Shown: piece after piece, positions 54,507-61,993 of the stretch
Position numbering within the stretch: position 1 is the first letter of the stretch
Layout: the number at the start of each line of letters is the position of its first letter
NCBI RefSeq assembly: GCF_000380245.2
Contig: NZ_HG428741.1
Location: 2,864,163 to 2,928,162, forward strand
Length of the DNA: 64,000 bases
Source of the DNA: Bacillus massiliigorillae
Lineage (GTDB): Bacteria > Bacillota > Bacilli > Bacillales > DSM-1321
Reading direction: 5' to 3'
The notes under the pieces: model-generated
The model's input: only the letters and a program-made list of their open reading frames with translations
What the model was told of the DNA's origin: nothing
Database searches by the model: none
Translations under genes and position numbers: made by a program

Positions 54507-54697
54507 ATTTCCTCCTATCGTTATTCCTTCTGATTCTCCTCTTTTTGTATGCATTCTTATCTATATGTCCATAATAAAGTAATGACCATTTGACTATCTT
54601 ACAAAACTGTAAGGTACTTGTCAGCTAAATAAATGGGACTTTTTTAAATAAGCAAGTATAATTTAAACATACAATGACTGTTTCGAGGTGTTAAACA

Positions 54698-55033
54698 ATG
54701 GAATTAAAAAGTGGTATTCACACTTTATTAGGGAAAAATCTCTTTCTTACCCTGAATAATTTACGTACTGCTTTCAAAAATGTTTCGGACGAAATGAAAT
54801 TTTGGCGTCCAAAATACTATTATGTCCAAATCGAAGAGACTGGAAAAAGCATAGACGAAGAAAATACAACTCAGTATTGTTATAAAATGAATGCGCAAAA
54901 CGACAATGGAAAAACAATAACAGTAGCATTTAACAGTAGCAAAAACTTCGAAATTGGCACAACTCTACGACTAAAAGTAAACCGTGCGAGCAAGAAGAAA
55001 ATCAATAGTATTAGCAGTTTTGAAGAGCTTTAA
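54698..55033 (+). CDS. YxeA-family protein without signal peptide
   Basis: 111 aa. The core KYYYVQIEETGKSIDEENTT, FNSSKNFEIGTTLRLKV and KKINSISSFEEL resembles the YxeA/DUF1093 family. Unlike YxeA it lacks a signal peptide; the N terminus (LGKNLFLTLNNLRTAFKNVS) is not hydrophobic enough. The function of the family is not known. GAGGTG precedes the ATG. bcr1 copy 2 starts right after it. Confidence 0.5.
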   Translation: MELKSGIHTLLGKNLFLTLNNLRTAFKNVSDEMKFWRPKYYYVQIEETGKSIDEENTTQYCYKMNAQNDNGKTITVAFNSSKNFEIGTTLRLKVNRASKKKINSISSFEEL

Positions 55034-55035
55034 TT

Positions 55036-55215
55036 AAGAAAAGCGCTAGCGTCCGTTTTGCGACGTATAGATTGGAGCACTTCGACTGAGATAAAGTCAA
55101 CACGAAGAGGCGGTAGCCTTTTTCGTGTTGACTTATCGTAGGGAGATGAGCGAAATCTACTAGTCGCTGGGCGCTGGAGCTAGACACCGCACAAAATTAT
55201 ATACATTCTTATCTT
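55036..55215 (+). repeat. bcr1-type dispersed repeat, copy 2
   Basis: About 160 nt from AAGAAAAGCGCTAGC to GACACCGCACAAA, with ATATACATTCTTATC after it, nearly identical to 42386-42565. It has an internal hairpin with perfect GTCAACACGAA / TTCGTGTTGAC arms. Recognised as bcr1. Immediately beyond it lies AGAAAAACCATCACCGGTC (55219-55237), also seen inverted at 18173 and 18251. Confidence 0.9.
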
Positions 55216-55330
55216 TCAAGAAAAACCATCACCGGTCTTTTTTGATTATTGTTTAAGCTCCTTGGGATACTTTCAATCAAAAAAGAGCTTATTTCCGAGC
55301 ATAGCAGGTGTAAGGTTAGACAGCACACCA

Positions 55331-55365
55331 AAAAGCTGATTCATACAAAATATGAATCAGCTTTT
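55331..55365 (-). terminator. Terminator between YxeA-like gene and the hypothetical operon
   Basis: 15-bp perfect stem AAAAGCTGATTCATA / TATGAATCAGCTTTT with a 5-nt loop. It can end transcription from both sides; the closest gene is the minus-strand one at 55410. Confidence 0.9.
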
Positions 55366-55409
55366 CCACATTCTTAGAAGTATAGTTCTTCATTCATATT
55401 TGTTTTGAA

Positions 55410-56024
55410 TTACTCCATTTTAAACACTAATTCTTGACCAGTAACTGCCCCCATAAACGGTTGATCTACTTCTTCAAAAACAAAGCTTAGCCCTTTAGGA
55501 TTATCAGGTAGTGGTGGTGAAATAACATAATTATGAACGAAGTGCCCTGATCCTCCTCCGCCACCTTCCCAACGACAATCAAATTCATCACTAATAGACA
55601 GCTCAAAATGCGACTCTCTACGATTACGCATTCTCAGGTATGGGTCCTCCTCTTCCTCTTCATACCAATCTGCATATAGTGTTAAAATACTCGCATTAGA
55701 ATATTGTTTAACATATGATATTGTGTAAATAGTCTCATCCAATTCTTTTGATTTTAAAATTGGTATATGCTTTCTAAAAACTGTAGGTTCTACTTGTGGC
55801 TTAAAGATTGAATCACTTAACATCGTACTAAATAGAGATTTCAAAAAATCCTCATATAAATTATACTTTTTCGACCATTCCGAAATGATTTCGTCTTCAG
55901 GAAATCCAGGATTATTCTTCGAAACTTCTTTTCGCTGCTGCAAAAGTGCACAAATTTGTTCATCAATTGGTAAAAGACGCTCATCATAATAATCTGTGGG
56001 ACGTTCATATGACATCCTTTTCAT
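55410..56024 (-). CDS. Hypothetical protein
   Basis: 204 aa, not recognised. It is acidic (DWYEEEEEDPYLRMRNRR), with a Gly-rich stretch CRWEGGGGGSGHFVHNY near 150 and no membrane segment or signal peptide. GGAGGG lies 8 nt before the ATG. It follows the lipoprotein gene by 18 nt and is probably co-transcribed with it, with a shared terminator downstream. Confidence 0.6.
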   Translation of the reverse strand: MKRMSYERPTDYYDERLLPIDEQICALLQQRKEVSKNNPGFPEDEIISEWSKKYNLYEDFLKSLFSTMLSDSIFKPQVEPTVFRKHIPILKSKELDETIYTISYVKQYSNASILTLYADWYEEEEEDPYLRMRNRRESHFELSISDEFDCRWEGGGGGSGHFVHNYVISPPLPDNPKGLSFVFEEVDQPFMGAVTGQELVFKME

Positions 56025-56042
56025 AAATACACCCTCCCAAAA

Positions 56043-56507
56043 CTAATATACTTCTAAAGCAAAAGCATAATGGGCATCCCCTTTGGATACATTCTTTTCT
56101 TTTTCATCCATCCACCATACACTGTACGAATAATAATATAATCCTTTTTCTGTTGGCGCTGTGAAATATTGATTTGTCATAACAACTTTCTTTTCCTGCT
56201 CTCCACTCATTTGAGTAAGGCTGATTTCATTTGGTTTCGGCTCATAATCCATCACTAGCTTAAGCCTATCACCCGCTTTTACTCTTAATCGTTTCTTACC
56301 TTCCAACAAATCCTTTGGACCAGTTGTATCCACACAAACGTCATTCTTGCCTGAATTCCAACAATATGTACCTAATACTGTTTCGAATTTTTCCTTATTC
56401 CATTCTATAAAAACGTCTGGAGGCTTCTTTCCAGGTAAACTCTCAGAGGAGCAACCTACTAATAACAATCCAACAAACAAAATGAGTAACTTCACACGTT
56501 GATTCAT
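56043..56507 (-). CDS. Lipoprotein of unknown function
   Basis: 154 aa. Signal peptide LLILFVGLLLVGC ends in the lipobox LVGC, lipidated at Cys19. The mature protein is beta-rich (LRVKAGDRLKLVMDYEPKPN, KGLYYYSYSVWWMDEKEK) and resembles the N-terminal part of Bacillus Ig-like-domain lipoproteins. The two other cysteines (TYCWNSGKNDVC) may form a disulfide. It is first of the two-gene unit with the downstream hypothetical protein. GGGGGATT precedes the ATG. Confidence 0.7.
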   Translation of the reverse strand: MNQRVKLLILFVGLLLVGCSSESLPGKKPPDVFIEWNKEKFETVLGTYCWNSGKNDVCVDTTGPKDLLEGKKRLRVKAGDRLKLVMDYEPKPNEISLTQMSGEQEKKVVMTNQYFTAPTEKGLYYYSYSVWWMDEKEKNVSKGDAHYAFALEVY

Positions 56508-56597
56508 AGCAATCCCCCTTTATCAATTAGACGGAAAAGTGCCAAGTAAAGTTACTATTGAAATATTTTGAATTATAACAATCGTTCAGTTTTAAAA

Positions 56598-56622
56598 AGA
56601 GCCTCCCTATTCAGAGAAGCTC
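56598..56622 (-). terminator. Terminator of proBA
   Basis: Minus strand AGAGCTTCTC / GGGAGGCTCT stem (some mismatch), then TTTTT, 15 nt past the proA stop. Confidence 0.75.
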
Positions 56623-56636
56623 TATCTATCCATATT

Positions 56637-57884
56637 TTATCCTCGAATTTGTCCTTCACCACGAATGACAAACTTGCTAGAAGTTAATGCCTCTAATCCC
56701 ATTGGTCCACGTGCATGAAGCTTTTGTGTACTAATACCGATTTCTGCTCCATAACCAAACTCGAAGCCATCTGTAAAACGTGTTGATGCATTATGATACA
56801 CTGCTGCTGCATCCACTTTGTTTAAGAAAACAGCTGCGTTTTTTGCATCTTCTGTAAGAATAGCTTCCGAATGCTTCGTACCATATTTATTAATATGGTT
56901 GATTGCTTCTTCTACCCCACCTACAATTTTCACACTAATAGTAAGTGATAAGTATTCTGTGCCCCAATCTTCTTCCGTTGCCAAAATTGCTGTATCAAAT
57001 GCTTGGCAAACACGCTCGTCACCATGGATTTCAACACCATTTTCATGAAGCGCTTCAAGTAGTTGTTTACCGTATTTCACAAACCATGATTCATGAATTA
57101 ATAATGATTCAATTGTATTACATACTGAAGGACGTTGTGTTTTCGCATTTAAAACAATTGGTTCAGTTAAAGCATATTGAGCTGTCTCATCAATGAATAC
57201 GTGACAATTACCTGCACCTGTTTCAATTACTGGGACACTTGATTCACGAACAACCGTATCAATTAAATTTTTGCCGCCACGTGGAATTAACACATCTAAA
57301 TATTCATTTAAATGAAATAATTCTTTTGCTGTCTCACGACTTGTATCTTCAATCAATTGAACAGCATTTACAGGAATAACACTTTTCTCTAATGCTTTAT
57401 GAATCGATTTTACGATTGCTACATTCGAATAGAAAGCTGAAGAACTTCCACGTAAAATAACCGCATTACCTGTTTTTAAACTAAGTGTTGCTGCATCAAC
57501 CGTTACATTCGGTCTTGCTTCATAAATCATTCCAACAACACCTATTGGTACACGAACTTTTTCAATATGCAAACCGTTTTCTTTTTCAATCTTCTCTAAA
57601 GAATCGCCAATTGGATCTTTCAGGTCAATAAGTTGGCCGATCGCATCTGCCATAGCATTGATACGATTGCTATCTAGCATTAAACGATCAAGTAATGAAT
57701 CTGTGAAATTTTTATCTCGACCAGCTTGTAAGTCTTTCTCATTTTCTGCAATAATTGCTGCTGCATCTTGGCGCAGTTGTTCAGCTATCAGTTGTAAAGC
57801 CGCATTTTTTTCTTCTGTTGTTACTCCTACTAACTCATAACTTGCTTCTTTTGCCAACTGTCCTTTTCTCTTTACCTCACTCAT
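56637..57884 (-). CDS. proA: Gamma-glutamyl phosphate reductase ProA
   Basis: 415 aa, second enzyme of proline synthesis: reduces gamma-glutamyl phosphate to glutamate 5-semialdehyde with NADPH. Aldehyde dehydrogenase fold; ARPNVTVDAATLSLKTGNAV and IPRGGKNLID are characteristic, and the catalytic Cys is in TQRPSVCNTIESLL. The C terminus KLHARGPMGLEALTSSKFVI is diagnostic. It follows proB by 15 nt. Ribosome site AGGAGGA precedes the ATG. Confidence 0.97.
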   Translation of the reverse strand: MSEVKRKGQLAKEASYELVGVTTEEKNAALQLIAEQLRQDAAAIIAENEKDLQAGRDKNFTDSLLDRLMLDSNRINAMADAIGQLIDLKDPIGDSLEKIEKENGLHIEKVRVPIGVVGMIYEARPNVTVDAATLSLKTGNAVILRGSSSAFYSNVAIVKSIHKALEKSVIPVNAVQLIEDTSRETAKELFHLNEYLDVLIPRGGKNLIDTVVRESSVPVIETGAGNCHVFIDETAQYALTEPIVLNAKTQRPSVCNTIESLLIHESWFVKYGKQLLEALHENGVEIHGDERVCQAFDTAILATEEDWGTEYLSLTISVKIVGGVEEAINHINKYGTKHSEAILTEDAKNAAVFLNKVDAAAVYHNASTRFTDGFEFGYGAEIGISTQKLHARGPMGLEALTSSKFVIRGEGQIRG

Positions 57885-57899
57885 CCTACTATTCCTCCT

Positions 57900-58997
57900 T
57901 TAGATTTTCACCCATTTATTTCTATGAATTACTTCAACTGAAGAAACTTCAATATTCTCTCTCTCATTACTTCTCTTCCCCATTACTTTAACTAGCTCTT
58001 CAGACGAATAAGCGACTTCGCCTCGACCTAACAAGCTTGTTTTTCCAAAAACCTCGACAACATCACCTTTTTGGAAATCTCCTTTTACCTCAAACACACC
58101 TGCTGGCAATAAACTACTTCCTTTAAAAAGAATTGCCTGCTCTGCGCCTTCATCAACAGTAATACTTCCAGCTATTTCTGAATGAAGCGCAATCCATTGA
58201 CGAGTTGTTTTTACTTGAGTAAGATCATTGTTTTGAATATATGTGCCATCACCATTACCAGCAAGAATTTCTAGTAATTTATCGCTGCCTTCTCCACGTC
58301 CAATAAAAACAGGAACACCGACGTTAAGTGCTGTCTTAGCTGCAATTAGCTTAGACTTCATTCCACCAGTTCCAACTTTGGAACCCGCACCTTCTGCAAA
58401 TCCTAACATTTCATCTGTTATTTCTTCTAAATAATCCATCTTCTTCGCATCTGGATTACTACGAGGATCCGCATCATAAAGCCCATTAATATCCGTCAAA
58501 ATGATTAACTGGTCTGCATGAATCAAGCCACTCACTAGAACAGAAAGCATATCATTATCACCAAAAGTTAATTCCTCAACCGACACTGTGTCATTTTCAT
58601 TGATAATTGGTAAAATTCTGCGTTCAAGTAGCTCCATCAATGTCTCATACGCATTTTTATAACGATCACGATTTGAAAAATCCATGCGTGTTAACAATAT
58701 TTGCGCTGGTGCAATATCAAACTGCATAAACTTTTCAATATATGATTGAATCAATAAACTTTGCCCAACAGCCGCTGCCGCCTGCTTTCCTTTCAACGTA
58801 ATCGGTCTTGAGGAATAGCCTAAACGAGCAAAGCCAGCTGCAACTGCGCCCGAAGATACCAAAATAACCTCATGCCCTTCCTGACGTAAAGCCGCCAAGG
58901 CATGCACATGATCATCTAATTTCTTTTGATCAATTTCACCTTTATCATTCGTTAATGAACTACTTCCAATCTTCACAACAATACGTTTCTTTCCCAT
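57900..58997 (-). CDS. proB: Glutamate 5-kinase ProB
   Basis: 365 aa, first and usually feedback-inhibited enzyme of proline synthesis. Amino acid kinase domain (VVKIGSSSLTND, VSSGAVAAGFARLG, FGDNDMLSVLVSGL, GTGGMKSKLIAAKTA) followed by a C-terminal PUA domain (VFEVKGDFQKGDVVEVFGK). The ATG at 58997 follows GGGAG by 9 nt and is preferred over a start 13 codons upstream inside the leader terminator region. Expression is governed by the T-box leader just upstream. Confidence 0.96.
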   Translation of the reverse strand: MGKKRIVVKIGSSSLTNDKGEIDQKKLDDHVHALAALRQEGHEVILVSSGAVAAGFARLGYSSRPITLKGKQAAAAVGQSLLIQSYIEKFMQFDIAPAQILLTRMDFSNRDRYKNAYETLMELLERRILPIINENDTVSVEELTFGDNDMLSVLVSGLIHADQLIILTDINGLYDADPRSNPDAKKMDYLEEITDEMLGFAEGAGSKVGTGGMKSKLIAAKTALNVGVPVFIGRGEGSDKLLEILAGNGDGTYIQNNDLTQVKTTRQWIALHSEIAGSITVDEGAEQAILFKGSSLLPAGVFEVKGDFQKGDVVEVFGKTSLLGRGEVAYSSEELVKVMGKRSNERENIEVSSVEVIHRNKWVKI

Positions 58998-59023
58998 TTG
59001 CGAAAACTCCCATTTTTTATAAT

Positions 59024-59262
59024 AAAAAAAGCCCATTCATCCTTATACTAAAGGACGAAAGGGCTCTGCTTCCGTGGTACCACCTTGATTGAATGTTCAT
59101 TTATTTCATTAAATAAACATCCCACTTAAGCCTTATAACGCAAAGGACACGCGCCTATGTTTGCACAGGACTCAAGAGATAGGTTCAGCAACTCACAAAT
59201 GACGAGATCTCTCAGCTTATAAATCTCGCTCTCTTTCACCGTAGGGACTGCTTACTAATTCT
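59024..59262 (-). promoter_or_regulatory. Proline-type T-box riboswitch of proBA
   Basis: Read on the minus strand, the leader shows Stem I with the specifier loop GAACCTATC, where CCU (59181-59183) is a proline codon followed by A. The conserved T-box AAGGTGGTACCACG (around 59076-59089) follows, and a terminator AGCCCTTTCGTCC / GGATGAATGGGCTTTTTTT ends the leader. Uncharged tRNA-Pro pairs with the CCU and the T-box and stabilises the antiterminator, allowing proBA expression in proline shortage. The match to consensus T-box features is strong. Confidence 0.95.
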
Positions 59263-59384
59263 CTATTAACCGTTCGATATTTTTTTAATATTATTGCGCG
59301 GAATGGAGGAATTGTCAAGGGAAAGGTAAAAGAGTGTTTTAGACATTATTGTTACAATATACTACTTTTCATTACCAATAAACC

Positions 59385-60329
59385 TTACAATTCATAGCCT
59401 AAAGCTTGAATAAAATCATTTATTAAACAAAATAAATATTCTTTATTTCTTATAGAATGCATCCATTCAGTATTTAGTTCATCCCACCCATAAATAAGAC
59501 CCGCTAGTGAACCAGTAATAGCACCAATTGTATCTGTATCATTCCCTAAATTCACTGCATCAATAATGGCTTGATTAAAGCTAGAAGTATGTAATACTAC
59601 CCATAAACTGGCTTCTAGAGTATGAACAACATATCCTGTAGATTCAATTTCATCCAAAGTTAATGATTGTAATGTACCATCTAATACTCTGCTATAACAA
59701 TTAATAGTTTCTTTACTATAACTACTTAATTCTAATTCCATGAGTTTTTGATAAGCACACTCTTTTGAATGATAATCCAATAAAAACATTACATATTTTA
59801 CATATAAATAACAACCAAGTCTACTAATTTCATGACCATGTGTTAACGAAGAAGTATTGTTTACAACATTAATTACCTCTTCACTATTCAAGTGTTTATA
59901 ATACGAATACAATGCTATAGGCAGCATTCTCATCAATGAACCATTACCATTATTAAAGATATCACTCAATCCAGCATCAATTGGATTACACTTTGTTCTT
60001 TCAAAATTTAGGATGGCATTGCGACAGGTTATTCCCATATCAAACACTTTGCCATCAGTTGTAAACTCACCATAATTAGCCCATGAAGCGAAATTATTCA
60101 TAATAGCTTTATAATCAATAGCCCGCTGATCTACAATAGATTTCATAGTCGCTAAAGTCATAGATGTATCATCCGACCATGTACCAGCTTCTAATTCGTG
60201 TGAACCATAGCCCTGCATAGTAGTTACAATATTCTCTCTCAATTCTTCTCTACTAACAAATTCTACAGGAACCCCCATTGCGTCTCCGATTACGAAGCCC
60301 AGAAGGCTGGATTTTAGTTGTTGGTTCAT
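59385..60329 (-). CDS. ADP-ribosylglycohydrolase-family protein
   Basis: About 314 aa of the DraG/ARH fold. Family motifs are present: SSLLGFVIGDAMGVPVEF at the N terminus, AGTWSDDTSMTLATM (metal-binding Thr-Asp-Asp), NNGNGSLMRMLPIAL, THGHEISRLG, and the second metal site LGNDTDTIGAITGSLAG. It would remove ADP-ribose from a protein or nucleic acid side chain, or cut a related N- or O-glycosidic bond. The ATG at 60329 has AAAGGA upstream. It is the last of a four-gene operon with a GHKL-type ATPase. Confidence 0.9.
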   Translation of the reverse strand: MNQQLKSSLLGFVIGDAMGVPVEFVSREELRENIVTTMQGYGSHELEAGTWSDDTSMTLATMKSIVDQRAIDYKAIMNNFASWANYGEFTTDGKVFDMGITCRNAILNFERTKCNPIDAGLSDIFNNGNGSLMRMLPIALYSYYKHLNSEEVINVVNNTSSLTHGHEISRLGCYLYVKYVMFLLDYHSKECAYQKLMELELSSYSKETINCYSRVLDGTLQSLTLDEIESTGYVVHTLEASLWVVLHTSSFNQAIIDAVNLGNDTDTIGAITGSLAGLIYGWDELNTEWMHSIRNKEYLFCLINDFIQALGYEL

Positions 60330-60368
60330 TTTTTTAGTCCTTTCAAGCACTTCAGGGTAATAGATTCT

Positions 60369-61145
60369 TTATTTTACAAGAGTCATATTACCTTCTATCC
60401 CCTCTAAATTGAACAGCTTCTTCAAATGCTTTGTAACCATTTCTTCTACTTCATCAACACTTAACATATCGAGCACCATTGCACCACCAATAACGTTTAA
60501 ATATTTCGTTGCTTGGACAAAGTGATCCCTTTTTATCTCTAATCCATTTTCCTTTAGTTTAATAAGTGCTCTAAGAATACCAATCGTTATGTCTTTATTT
60601 GAAGTAAAATTGCTTGAAAAAAACACTGTACTTCTTGCCGAGAAGTCTTTTTCACAGAAAAAATCTGTTAGCCAATATGGATTATCCATATTTTCTTCAT
60701 CATATGTCATATAACCAACCCACCATAAACGAGCTAGTATATGAACAAATAGAGATCGCTTAGCACCATTTTTAAAGAACAATGCTGTATTTATTCTTTT
60801 ATCATTTTTTGTTACTAATTCTTTGCTTAATCGATAGTATGAAAAATCTCTGAATTGAAGATGCGCAAGTCCCGACCATAAACGTTCTTGTGTTGCTTGA
60901 ACAATGGTTAAATGTCTTAATGAACTATATATGTGTTTTACATTTTCTTTATCACTTTTCGCATACTCTTCCCCATAGCATAGCTCTGGCATCTCAAAAT
61001 CGATAGTAGTCTCTATGACTCTACCTTCTTCTTGAAAATACTGTTCAAACCAATTATTATCTTGCGTATAATAATGATTACAATAAGCAGTAAAATTAAC
61101 ACGTAAATCTTGAAGTGTCTCTTCTGAAATAATCTTTAATTTCAT
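60369..61145 (-). CDS. Hypothetical protein, possible DUF6339 family
   Basis: 258 aa, predicted soluble and largely helical. Motifs visible are HLQFRDFSYYRLSKE, HILARLWWVGYMTYD, and a C-terminal charged helix VDEVEEMVTKHLKKLFNLEG. I think it matches DUF6339 but cannot verify that. It starts at ATG 61145 8 nt after GAGG and abuts the previous gene (its stop TGA lies at 61148-61150). It forms part of the operon between the ATPase pair and the ADP-ribosylglycohydrolase. The enzymatic role is unknown. Confidence 0.6.
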   Translation of the reverse strand: MKLKIISEETLQDLRVNFTAYCNHYYTQDNNWFEQYFQEEGRVIETTIDFEMPELCYGEEYAKSDKENVKHIYSSLRHLTIVQATQERLWSGLAHLQFRDFSYYRLSKELVTKNDKRINTALFFKNGAKRSLFVHILARLWWVGYMTYDEENMDNPYWLTDFFCEKDFSARSTVFFSSNFTSNKDITIGILRALIKLKENGLEIKRDHFVQATKYLNVIGGAMVLDMLSVDEVEEMVTKHLKKLFNLEGIEGNMTLVK

Positions 61146-61147
61146 GT

Positions 61148-61993
61148 TCAATCCTCTAATTTATTCATTTTCTCTATTTCTTCAAAACTCGATTTAAATG
61201 GCTTTCTAAGTACTAATTGAGCAGCCTTTAAAGATGACAGCTTATCCGTACCAACATCCTCAAATCGATAATTGTTATCGGTAAAGATTTTTTCCATAAC
61301 TTGATACCATGTATACTCCTTTAAATCATCACCATATTCATTGATTTTAGAAAATACTTCCGTCAGACAAGGAACTATAATCATGGATAAAATCGTATTC
61401 TTTAATCTTGAATTTGCATTACCTGCATATTGGTCGTACTCATACGTCGGTAAAGAAATAATGATAAGATTTGAATGAATATCAACTTCCATAAACTCAC
61501 CTTTAACCGCCTTCTGAATATTAACTATAGAAGGGAGATTCAAAAATTCTGTATTTTCTTCAAATAATGTCATCTCAATTGCATTGCCAATTGCTAAAAA
61601 ATTCCCTTTTTCAAAACGAATATCCAACCCTTTATACCAGTCATTTAATAATTCATTCGTATAATTTGAGATGGCGGTTGTAGCGACAATAAATGAATGA
61701 ACCGTTACTTTTCCACGAAGCAAGTTTGCGGGAATAGTTATCTGGATAGACGTATCCACAGTCTTAAATACTCTGCGATAACTTGTTTGTCCACATTCAA
61801 TATGAATCATATAAACTGCTGCATTAGAAGCTATTAAACCTTTGATTCCTTCATTTGATAAAATACAATTAGCTTCGACCTTTAATTCACCAAACTCTGT
61901 AGCCACATGATAGTCAATAATAAATGAAGATTTCCGATAATCGTCATTCTCATTCTGTAGGACAGGGTAAGGATACGAATGACTAAGCTTCAA
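61148..61993 (-). CDS. Hypothetical protein partner of GHKL ATPase
   Basis: 281 aa, not recognised. Beta-rich first half (FIDYHVATEFGELKVEANC-like, CGQTSYRRVFKTVDTSIQIT) and a more helical end (NTILSMIIVPCLTEVFSKI, SSFEEIEKMNKL). No membrane segment or known catalytic motif. It starts at TTG 61993, 9 nt after GGAGG, overlapping the end of the ATPase gene by 11 nt, so it is translationally coupled to it. Tight overlap implies a stable complex or strict stoichiometry with the ATPase. Confidence 0.6.
   Translation of the reverse strand: MKLSHSYPYPVLQNENDDYRKSSFIIDYHVATEFGELKVEANCILSNEGIKGLIASNAAVYMIHIECGQTSYRRVFKTVDTSIQITIPANLLRGKVTVHSFIVATTAISNYTNELLNDWYKGLDIRFEKGNFLAIGNAIEMTLFEENTEFLNLPSIVNIQKAVKGEFMEVDIHSNLIIISLPTYEYDQYAGNANSRLKNTILSMIIVPCLTEVFSKINEYGDDLKEYTWYQVMEKIFTDNNYRFEDVGTDKLSSLKAAQLVLRKPFKSSFEEIEKMNKLED

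Larger units (their letters stand above)
55034..55409. other. Intergenic region holding bcr1 copy 2 and a terminator
   Basis: 376 nt without a gene. Contents: the bcr1 copy at 55036-55215, the 19-nt repeat-associated motif at 55219-55237, and a terminator at 55331-55365. The remaining 55240-55330 shows nothing recognisable. Confidence 0.8.

Noticed and set aside
59040..59280. tRNA gene in the proB leader
   Set aside because: The conserved GGTGGTACCACG and terminator show a T-box leader; no tRNA cloverleaf can be drawn.
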